DNA of 34,843 bases, from positions 1 to 34,843 of the forward strand of contig DGMY01000080.1 in the NCBI GenBank assembly GCA_002388665.1, written 5' to 3'. Below the pieces are notes generated by a model. That model saw only the letters and a list, made by a program, of their open reading frames with translations, was not told the origin of the DNA and did not search any database. The DNA comes from Opitutia bacterium UBA4506. Lineage in GTDB: Bacteria; Verrucomicrobiota; Verrucomicrobiia; Opitutales; Puniceicoccaceae. This document shows, in pieces, positions 23,660 to 30,494 of the stretch. The translations under genes were made by a program, and so were the position numbers. The first letter of the stretch is position 1, and every line of letters begins with the position of its first letter.

Positions 23660-25206
23660 CCGGCCGCGCTGGCGGAGGGGGAGTTCGCTTGTTGCATGCC
23701 CGGCTGATCAGAATGCCGGGAAGGCATGTTTGCCTGGCGTACTTCCTGTAGCGACCGCAGCCCTACAAAGGTGTATCCGAGTGAGTAGAGCAATAGAAAC
23801 GGAGTGATTCCCCAGACCCCAAGGACGATGTGCAGTAGAAGCGAGACCATGCAGTAGGCACCGAGAAAGATTTCGGCCCCGATCACCCAGGATGCTTTCG
23901 CTTTGTACCTGACTTGGTGGGAGTTTCCCTTCTTGGGCGTACGGACAAATTCGCTTTGAATCCCGATCAACCCTTCGATGACTCCGCGACTGTTCGATAC
24001 CGAAATGCCGAGCCCGATCACCGTGAGTACGGGAAGAAAGAGGATTCGGCGGAACCAGTCGTTGGGGTACAGGTGGCGCTGGCTCACGACGTAGAGTGTG
24101 TTGGGGCCGACCGCCGCAATAAAGATGGTGAAAACCCCGAACCAGCGGACGAGGAGACTCATCTGCTCGGGGATGATGAACATCATCGGTAAGCTGAGGA
24201 GGGCGATGGTGACGATCACCGGGTGAATTCCGTAGTGCGTCAGGTGAAAAAGTGCTTGGAGTCGGGCCACTAGGCTACGGTCCGAACGCCAGACGCGAGG
24301 GTATAACTTTCGGGCGGTTTGGATCGACCCTTTGGCCCAGCGGAATTGCTGATTCTTGAAAGCGATAAAGGTCGATGGTAGTTCGGCGGGGACTACTGCA
24401 TCCGTGCGAAAGGTGAGTCGCCAGCCGGCCAATTGTGCCCGGTAGCTCAGGTCCATGTCTTCGGTAAGGGTGTCGCCTTCCCAGTTGCCGCAATCGTAGA
24501 TCGCTTGTTTGCGCCAAAGCCCGGCAGTTCCATTGAAATTGAGGAAGAGGTCGTTGGATGCGCGGGCGGCTTGCTCAATCGAGAAATGCCCGTCGATGCC
24601 GACGGACTGTGCGCGGCATAGGAGGTTTTCCCGGGGGTTGAGGTGCGTCCAGCGTCCTTGAACGAGACCGAGTCCTTCGTCGTGGACGAGGAGGGGCAAG
24701 GTTTGACGAATAAATTCCGGCGTGGGTACAAAGTCGCCGTCGAAGATGGCGACGTATTCACCTTTCGCCTCTTCAAGACCGGCTTTAAGTGCACCAGCTT
24801 TGAATGCTTCTCGATTGTCCCGGCGGAATACTTCTACCCAATGTCCTTTCTCGCGGAGGTCGGATGCAATCTGGTTGATCAATCCACAGGTCTCGTCATT
24901 GGAATCGTCAAGGACTTGAATCTGATGTTTGTCCTTCGGGTAGTCGATCAGGGCCACGGCTTCGAGGATGCGAGCGGCCACGTTGTACTCGTTGTAGAGG
25001 GGGATTTGAGTCGTTACAATCGGCAGAGAACTAATATCCGTCCACATGGCTTCCGCCAGTTCATCAGCCTTCTTTGCTTGTTCTTCGAGTGAGCGTCGGC
25101 CGCGCAGGAAGAAGAATATCTGCCAATAGCAGTTGAGCCCGTAGAGAAAGAGAACCGTGCCGCACACGATGTAAATCGCGGTCAGTATCCATTCGAAAAA
25201 ATTCAT
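23656..25206 (-). CDS. Processive GT2 family glycosyltransferase, cellulose synthase-like
   Basis: 516 residues with an N-terminal membrane anchor and three to four C-terminal spans. The catalytic domain has the D-D-D-QxxRW set of processive synthases: DDSNDET, FDGDF, TEDMDLSYR and QFRWAKGS. The closest known group by feel is the CslA/CESA-like bacterial beta-glycan synthases, with SLRVQARWTHLN-type QGRWTHLNP in the middle. It should polymerise a sugar from a nucleotide donor at the inner membrane, but neither sugar nor partner subunits are evident. It is first in a two-gene operon with the membrane GT-GT2 fusion. A short inverted repeat and a TTGTCTTA direct repeat lie in its leader. Confidence 0.88.
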   Translation of the reverse strand: MNFFEWILTAIYIVCGTVLFLYGLNCYWQIFFFLRGRRSLEEQAKKADELAEAMWTDISSLPIVTTQIPLYNEYNVAARILEAVALIDYPKDKHQIQVLDDSNDETCGLINQIASDLREKGHWVEVFRRDNREAFKAGALKAGLEEAKGEYVAIFDGDFVPTPEFIRQTLPLLVHDEGLGLVQGRWTHLNPRENLLCRAQSVGIDGHFSIEQAARASNDLFLNFNGTAGLWRKQAIYDCGNWEGDTLTEDMDLSYRAQLAGWRLTFRTDAVVPAELPSTFIAFKNQQFRWAKGSIQTARKLYPRVWRSDRSLVARLQALFHLTHYGIHPVIVTIALLSLPMMFIIPEQMSLLVRWFGVFTIFIAAVGPNTLYVVSQRHLYPNDWFRRILFLPVLTVIGLGISVSNSRGVIEGLIGIQSEFVRTPKKGNSHQVRYKAKASWVIGAEIFLGAYCMVSLLLHIVLGVWGITPFLLLYSLGYTFVGLRSLQEVRQANMPSRHSDQPGMQQANSPSASAAG

Positions 25207-25346
25207 ACAAAAGTTGTCTTAGGGAACTTGTCTTACAGTTCCAACGATTAGCCGGTTGTTATGGCCGATGGTCGGCGGCAGTTCCGGGCATTGATATTGA
25301 AGTAGTCGTAGTGAAATTAGGTTGTAGTGCGGGTGGTACTCGATCG

Positions 25347-26441
25347 TTAGCTTTCGGCACCAAATTTTTGCCAGAGTTCACGAAGCTGGAAGGAATCAGC
25401 AATCTCCATTACTCGGGAGGTCCCAATCTCGTCCAAAACGATTAGACGCAGTTTGCCACTGCGGACTTTCTTGTCACGCCCCATGGCCGCGATGAGTTGC
25501 TCGGTATCGAGCGGAGCGATGAGACGGACTGGAAGATCGTTGGCTTGGAGAATGTGGGCGATCCGAGAAGAACTTCCTTTCTCGAGGAGGCCGTTTTTCT
25601 CCGAAAACTGGGCCGCCATCAGGAGGCCGATCGCAACCGCTTCCCCATGAAGATACTGCCCAAAGCCCGCCACGGCCTCGATCGCATGGCCGAAGGTATG
25701 CCCGAGGTTGAGAAGAGCCCGGCCCCCGTCCTTCGCGAGTTCTTTTTCATCTTCGGCAACGATTTCCGCTTTGATCTCACAGCACCGCACGACGATTTGT
25801 TCGAGGATGGGAGAGTCCGCGGTGATCGTTCCGCTTTTCTCGAGAAGGTGAAATAAATCAGAGTCGGCGAGGAGGCCGTATTTGATGACTTCCGCCATGC
25901 CGGCAGAGAATTCGCGAGCGGGCAGGGTCTGGAGAAAGGGCAGCCAAGCGGCCACCCCGAGGGGTTGTTTGAAGGCGCCTGCGAGGTTTTTGCCCGCAGG
26001 TAAATTGACACCAGTCTTTCCGCCAACGGAACTGTCGACCATGGATAGTAAGGTCGTGGGAACTTGATGAAATTCAATCCCGCGTTGGTAGATCGCGGCA
26101 CAGAACCCCGCAAGATCTCCGAGTACGCCGCCGCCAACGGCGATGAGAAAAGAGGAGCGGTCGAGGCGCTCTGTCGCGAGAAACTGAAGCAACTCTTCAG
26201 CGGTCGCCATTGATTTCGACGTTTCACCGACAGGCATGACCCACCGTGGAATATCAGGAAACACTTCATCAAGCATCTCCTTGTGGTCCTCCAATACCCC
26301 GGCATCTACCGCCAGAGCGCACTTTCTCCCGCTCCGACGGTCGCGGTTTAGATGGCTCGATTCAAGCAAGCTCTCGAAGAGCTCGAATCCGATTCGGATC
26401 GGATAGGAGCGTTCTCCCAGTTTGACGGTTAGAGATTCCAT
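25347..26441 (-). CDS. aroB: 3-dehydroquinate synthase
   Basis: 364 residues from the ATG at 26441; the frame is open for 95 further codons upstream, but that sequence is proline/arginine-rich and the family begins at MESLTVKLG. It carries the NAD-binding GGGVLGDLAGFCA, the QVPTTLLSMVDSSVGGKTGVN signature, and the zinc ligands in the family-typical EVIKYG, LNLGHTFGHA and LHGEAVAIG segments. The enzyme converts DAHP to 3-dehydroquinate in the shikimate pathway, cytosolic. AAAAGGA abuts the ATG, closer than usual for a ribosome site. It stands 265 nt downstream of ftsY and may be a separate transcript. Confidence 0.95.
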   Translation of the reverse strand: MESLTVKLGERSYPIRIGFELFESLLESSHLNRDRRSGRKCALAVDAGVLEDHKEMLDEVFPDIPRWVMPVGETSKSMATAEELLQFLATERLDRSSFLIAVGGGVLGDLAGFCAAIYQRGIEFHQVPTTLLSMVDSSVGGKTGVNLPAGKNLAGAFKQPLGVAAWLPFLQTLPAREFSAGMAEVIKYGLLADSDLFHLLEKSGTITADSPILEQIVVRCCEIKAEIVAEDEKELAKDGGRALLNLGHTFGHAIEAVAGFGQYLHGEAVAIGLLMAAQFSEKNGLLEKGSSSRIAHILQANDLPVRLIAPLDTEQLIAAMGRDKKVRSGKLRLIVLDEIGTSRVMEIADSFQLRELWQKFGAES

Positions 26442-26706
26442 TCCTTTTGTTCTAGTAACTTGCGCCGTTTTGGCAATAGAGGCTTTTCGGTGCTGGGGAG
26501 GAGCAATTCGTGGAGCCGGGATACAGGTGAGTGTTTGAGTTGAGAGGTGGGATGGCTCTTCCGGTCTTCGGGGTAGAGCGGGACCGAGCAACCGCGTGGA
26601 CCTCGTCTCTGGAATCGGTGTGGAAAACTGTCCTGTCCCCCGTCCTTTGCTGCCGCCCGGGGCGTGCTCGCCCGTTGAGCATAAGTGATTCCTCGTAGCA
26701 GGTGGG

Positions 26707-27642
26707 CTACTCGTCACTGCTGGCAAAAATCGCCTGGCAGTACTCTTTTACCGAGAATGGTTGGAGGTCTTCGGGTTGTTCGCCTAGGCCAATGTAGTAG
26801 ATGGGGAGTTTCATCTCCCGGTAGATACCCACAAGGGCACCACCGCCGCTGGTGCCGTCTAGCTTTGTGATGACCAGCCCGGTGAGCTCAAACGCTTCGT
26901 GAAAGATGCGGGCTTGCTGGATTGAATTGGTTCCATGGCTTCCATCGATCACCAGCCAACGCTCTTCGGGAGCGCCTTCGCGTTGCTTTCCCAGAACGCG
27001 TCGGACTTTCTTGAGCTCTTCCATGAGGTTACTCTTGGTGTGGAGGCGTCCTGCCGTATCTAGAACCAGCAGATCCTTCTCTCGCTTTTGAGCGGCTGCG
27101 AAGCTGTCGAATGCCACGGCTGCCGGATCAGCCCCTTGGTGACTGCCGATGACTTCGAGGCCCAGTCGATCACTCCAGACTTTGAGTTGTTCGTTGGCTG
27201 CCGCTCGGAAGGTGTCACATGCCCCTACGAGAACTGAGGAGCCCGACTCTTGAAAATGCCAAGCAATCTTCGCGGAGGTCGTGGTCTTGCCCGATCCGTT
27301 GACCCCAACGAGAGCGACCACGGTCGGCTTTTCCTGGCTGGGAGCGAATGCTTTCTCAGAGCCCTCAAGCACACCCTCGAGAACGCGCGCGCCGATCTCG
27401 GCCGCTTCCTTTCCTCGGAGGTCGCGGTTTCTTCGGTACTCTTTGCGGATCGCTTCCATGACTTCGTCAGTGGTTTCGACCCCAAAGTCTGCTCCAAAGA
27501 GCGCTTCCTCAATAGAGTTGAGAGAATCTTCGTCCAGCTTGGCGCGTCCAAATACTCCCCCGACCGCACTGCTCAGGCTGCGGGTAGTCTTTTGTAGACC
27601 TTCGCGAAAACGGCGAAAAAAACCTTTTTTCTCGGCGTGCAT
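26707..27642 (-). CDS. ftsY: Signal recognition particle receptor FtsY
   Basis: 311 residues. The N domain (about 10-95) and the G domain are present: GVNGSGKTTT (G1, 113-122), DTFRAAANEQL, DTAGRL, TKLDGTSGGGALVGI and the closing GLGEQPEDLQPF. The long acidic A domain of E. coli FtsY is absent and replaced by a short basic N-terminus (EKKGFFRRFREGL) that could contact membrane lipids. It binds the SRP-ribosome complex and GTP to deliver membrane proteins to the translocon. The segment DGSHGTNS stands where most FtsY have DATTGQN. It follows nusB by 14 nt, so it is probably operonic with nusB and the rib genes. Confidence 0.96.
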   Translation of the reverse strand: MHAEKKGFFRRFREGLQKTTRSLSSAVGGVFGRAKLDEDSLNSIEEALFGADFGVETTDEVMEAIRKEYRRNRDLRGKEAAEIGARVLEGVLEGSEKAFAPSQEKPTVVALVGVNGSGKTTTSAKIAWHFQESGSSVLVGACDTFRAAANEQLKVWSDRLGLEVIGSHQGADPAAVAFDSFAAAQKREKDLLVLDTAGRLHTKSNLMEELKKVRRVLGKQREGAPEERWLVIDGSHGTNSIQQARIFHEAFELTGLVITKLDGTSGGGALVGIYREMKLPIYYIGLGEQPEDLQPFSVKEYCQAIFASSDE

Positions 27643-27656
27643 AACGTTCGTGTGGG

Positions 27657-28133
27657 TTATTCTGCCTCGCGCAGCGGGCGATTGAGCTCGCCGGACATCC
27701 GGTCGAGGATCCCGTTGAGAAAGCGGCGGCTTTCTTTGTTGGAATACTCTTTCCCAAGATCGATGGCTTCGTTGATCGAAACCACCGGGGGAATGTCGGA
27801 GCGATACAGGAGTTCAAAACAGGCCATGCGCAGAATGGCTAGGTCCACCCGGGCGATCCGGTCGATTTTCCAGTTCTTGGCCAGCGATTCAATTCGGTCA
27901 TCGATTTCATCGATGTGACCGATGGTTCCGTGAATCAATTCCTCGGTGAATTCAAAATATTCCCGTGGCTTCTCCTGCGCTTCGAAAAAGCTGATGAGTA
28001 GGCCTTCCAGCATTTCGTCGCGATTTGACTCGTACAGATACAGAAATTGCATGGCGGCGACGCGGTTGCGGCGACGTTTAGAGGGCTTGCGTACGGGCGT
28101 GCGTTGCCCTTCGTTTTCGTTCTCGTTCGACAT
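27657..28133 (-). CDS. nusB: Transcription antitermination factor NusB
   Basis: 158 residues. The all-helical NusB domain is clear: RRNRVAAMQFLYLYE, the middle IDDRIESLAKNWKIDRIARVDLAILRMACFELLY and VVSINEAIDLGKEYSNKESRRFLNGILDRM. The first 20 residues are polar and basic. NusB binds boxA RNA with NusE (S10) to assist antitermination and processing of rRNA. It follows ribH by only 7 nt, a genome arrangement (ribH-nusB) common in many bacteria. Confidence 0.96.
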   Translation of the reverse strand: MSNENENEGQRTPVRKPSKRRRNRVAAMQFLYLYESNRDEMLEGLLISFFEAQEKPREYFEFTEELIHGTIGHIDEIDDRIESLAKNWKIDRIARVDLAILRMACFELLYRSDIPPVVSINEAIDLGKEYSNKESRRFLNGILDRMSGELNRPLREAE

Positions 28134-28140
28134 GGAAATG

Positions 28141-28605
28141 TTAGATTTTCAGGTTGGCCAAAGCCACGGCTGCTCGCGCAAACTCGGCTCCTCGATCAAC
28201 TTTGCCACCGATTCGATCGTCGGCTTGTTGTTCAGTATTAACGACGAGGATGCCGTTGACGATCGGAATACCAGTGCTTGTGGCGATGTTTTGAAGGGAA
28301 ATTGCGGTGGAATAGCCGATCACGTCGTGATGGCTGGTGTCGCCGGCGATCACGATTCCAAGACCAATTACGGCGTGACAATCCGTATTCTTTGCGAGCT
28401 GGCTCGCGGCATAGGGAATCTCCATCGATCCCGGCACCCGCTCGAATCGAATGTCGGTTTCGAGTACCCCCATCTCCTCGAGTGAGGAGACCACAAGGCG
28501 AGTGAGGGTATCAACCCGATCTCGGTTGTAGGCTGCCGCGACAATGCCGATGCGTAGACCTTCTCCTTTTAGTGGAAGGTCAAATAATCCCGAATCAAAG
28601 CTCAT
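28141..28605 (-). CDS. ribH: 6,7-dimethyl-8-ribityllumazine synthase
   Basis: 154 residues, the normal length. It has the lumazine synthase fold signatures: IGIVAAAYN at the N-terminus, VPGSMEIPYA for the ribityl-binding strand, THHD-type active-site histidine in DTSHHD, and ADDRIGGKVDRG with the phosphate-binding Arg and Lys. It condenses 5-amino-6-ribitylaminouracil with 3,4-dihydroxybutanone 4-phosphate, the product of the overlapping upstream gene, to form the riboflavin precursor. The family's usual VIRG reads VIAG here. It begins inside the stop of the ribB gene (ATGA overlap), so both products are made together. Confidence 0.95.
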   Translation of the reverse strand: MSFDSGLFDLPLKGEGLRIGIVAAAYNRDRVDTLTRLVVSSLEEMGVLETDIRFERVPGSMEIPYAASQLAKNTDCHAVIGLGIVIAGDTSHHDVIGYSTAISLQNIATSTGIPIVNGILVVNTEQQADDRIGGKVDRGAEFARAAVALANLKI

Positions 28606-29747
28606 TTGGCTGAATTTTTGTTCTCAAAAGAGTGGTCGATGACCTGAACTTGATCGACAATCTCCAAGTCATAACCCTCGAGTGCAATTACCTTGCGCGG
28701 ACGGGCAGTAAGCAAGCGAATCTTTCGCAATCCGAGCTCCGCAAGGATTTGGGCTCCCATCCCATAGTCGCGGAAATCCATGGGCTCGCCCCCCAGTCCT
28801 TCTTTCTCAAGAAGTTTTCCAGTCGATGGATCGAGCCGGAACCCGCCGTTTGATTGCTCAATATAGACGACAGCTCCTTTTCCCTCTTCGGCGATCCGCT
28901 TCATCGCAGGACGGACCAGATTCTCCCGGAAGCTGGCGCCGAACACGTCGGAGAGGAGGTTCTCCCCCTGCACGCGGACGAGGGTCGGCTCTCCGTCGAG
29001 AGTCCCTTTTGTCAGAGCGATGTGGACACGGTTGTCGAGGACGCTTCGAAATAGATGAAGATCGAACTCTCCAAAGTCGGTTTCGATGACGCGGTGGCCG
29101 ATGGCTTCAACCAGCTTCTCCCGCTTGTGCCGGTACTCGATCAGCTGGGCGATCGAGACCATCTTGAGGTTGTGCTTCTTTTTGAACTCCACCAACTCGG
29201 GTAGGCGCGCCATCGTGCCGTCCTTGTTGAGGATCTCACAGATGACGCCACTCGGGTGCAATCCGGCGAGGGTTGCCAAATCCACTGCCGCTTCTGTGTG
29301 ACCCGCACGCTGGAGCACTCCACCTGGGCGCGCCCGGAGCGGGAAAATATGCCCTGGCTGGACCAGCAGGTCCGGCGTCCCTTGGGGGTTCGCCAGGATG
29401 CGTATGGTCTCGGCTCGGTCGTAGGCGCTGATCCCGGTTGAGATGCCTTCGGCCGCGTCGACTGAAACCGAGAAGTCCGTGCGATGGCTTTCTCGATTGT
29501 CGACCACCATCTGGTTGATCCCCAGCCGGGTGAGTTGATGGCTGAGTGTGGGGACGCAGATCAACCCGCCCGCTTCCTGAATCATTTGATTGATGGCCTC
29601 GGGGGAGACCTTGGAAGCGGCGAGGACTAGGTCACCTTCGTTCTCGCGGTTCTCGTCGTCGGTGACGATCACCATGCGGCCCGCCGCAATCTCAGCGATT
29701 GCCTCTTCGATCGAGTCGAAAACTTCTTCTGTTGCCAATGAAGGCAC
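28602..29747 (-). CDS. ribB: 3,4-dihydroxy-2-butanone-4-phosphate synthase with degenerate GTP cyclohydrolase II domain (RibBX type)
   Basis: 381 residues from the GTG at 29747, 5 nt after the ndk stop. The N-terminal DHBP synthase half (about 1-205) is intact: DDENRENEGDL acidic loop, HRTDFSVSVDA, RPGGVLQRAGHTEAAVDL and ICEI. The C-terminal half follows GTP cyclohydrolase II but has lost its catalytic signature: the zinc-cysteine motif ECLTGDVFGSLRCDCG reads ENLLSDVFGASFRENL (262-277), and the RQEGRGIGL-type loop reads EQSNGGFRL. It should therefore make only DHBP. Such RibB proteins with a dead RibA half are known. A true RibA must be encoded elsewhere. It lies in the ndk-ribB-ribH-nusB-ftsY cluster. 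Confidence 0.9.
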   Translation of the reverse strand: MPSLATEEVFDSIEEAIAEIAAGRMVIVTDDENRENEGDLVLAASKVSPEAINQMIQEAGGLICVPTLSHQLTRLGINQMVVDNRESHRTDFSVSVDAAEGISTGISAYDRAETIRILANPQGTPDLLVQPGHIFPLRARPGGVLQRAGHTEAAVDLATLAGLHPSGVICEILNKDGTMARLPELVEFKKKHNLKMVSIAQLIEYRHKREKLVEAIGHRVIETDFGEFDLHLFRSVLDNRVHIALTKGTLDGEPTLVRVQGENLLSDVFGASFRENLVRPAMKRIAEEGKGAVVYIEQSNGGFRLDPSTGKLLEKEGLGGEPMDFRDYGMGAQILAELGLRKIRLLTARPRKVIALEGYDLEIVDQVQVIDHSFENKNSAK

Positions 29748-29752
29748 TGGGC

Positions 29753-30172
29753 TTAGCCCGCGCAGATCTCTTCAGCACGGAAGAATCGGTTGATCTCGAT
29801 CGCAGCGTTTTCAACACTGTCGGAGGCGTGAACAACGTTCTTCATCATGTCAGTACCGAGGTCGCCACGGATCGTTCCGGCTGGAGCGGCAGTGGAGTCT
29901 GTTGGTCCCAGGAGGTCGCGGACTTTTTGCACAACGCCTTCGCCTTCCAACGCCAGGAAGATGACAGGATGAGAACTCATGAATTCTTCGATTTCTGGAA
30001 AGAAAGGCTTGTCAGCCACGTGAGCGTAGTGCTCGCGGAGAATGGCAGAATCGAGGCGTGCCATTTTTGCGCCAACGAGGGTGAACCCAGCGTTCTCGAA
30101 ACGAGAGATCACTTCGCCGGCCTTCTTGGCTACCATACAATCGGGTTTCAGAATGATAAGGGTTTTTTCCAT
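29753..30172 (-). CDS. ndk: Nucleoside diphosphate kinase
   Basis: 139 residues, the usual length. The signature is complete: EKTLIILKPDCM, the catalytic histidine in NVVHASDS (near residue 115), RGDLG and the FFRAEEI C-terminus. It transfers the gamma phosphate of ATP to other nucleoside diphosphates through a phosphohistidine. It is the first gene of a tight five-gene run leading to ftsY. Its promoter should lie in the 322 nt before it, where I cannot define hexamers. Confidence 0.97.
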   Translation of the reverse strand: MEKTLIILKPDCMVAKKAGEVISRFENAGFTLVGAKMARLDSAILREHYAHVADKPFFPEIEEFMSSHPVIFLALEGEGVVQKVRDLLGPTDSTAAPAGTIRGDLGTDMMKNVVHASDSVENAAIEINRFFRAEEICAG

Positions 30173-30494
30173 AAGCGGGCCAACCTAGGAGAGGCAGAAG
30201 GGCCTGACGAGTCGAAAGTTTTGCGGAATTTTGGCTCAGCGGAGAATTCTTCGCGCAACCGGAGGGTGGGGCTGTGGTGACGGTGCAGTCGGCCAGTGCT
30301 CAGCCCTTTGCCGCGAGGGAGTGGCTGCGCAGGGTGGAGGATCGAGCAAACGGCCTCCATTGAAGGTGCGGTCAGCTGTATCTCAGCGAGGCGAGGGGGG
30401 GCGTAAGGTGCTCGGTTTACTACCGTCCTATGAGCCTATTGTGGTGATAGCGTTGAGTGATAACGCTACTAGTATGGGTACACGCCATGGGCAA
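30173..30494. other. Intergenic region between the M16 protease gene and ndk
   Basis: 322 nt with no convincing gene. It holds a 7-bp hairpin at 30448-30468 behind the protease gene and presumably the ndk promoter. I see no RNA gene. Confidence 0.4.
30448..30468 (-). terminator. Hairpin downstream of the M16 protease gene
   Basis: A perfect 7-bp stem TAGCGTT/AACGCTA with a 7-nt loop lies 27 nt past the protease stop codon. No T-run follows, so it is a candidate terminator or 3'-end stabilising stem only. Confidence 0.3.

Noticed and set aside
26442..26726. N-terminal extension of aroB by 95 codons
   Set aside because: The extension is proline/arginine-rich, unlike any AroB N-terminus, and the family starts at the ATG at 26441.
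29748..30494. FMN riboswitch for the rib genes
   Set aside because: ribB begins 5 nt after ndk, and nothing resembling a conserved RFN element is visible before ndk.
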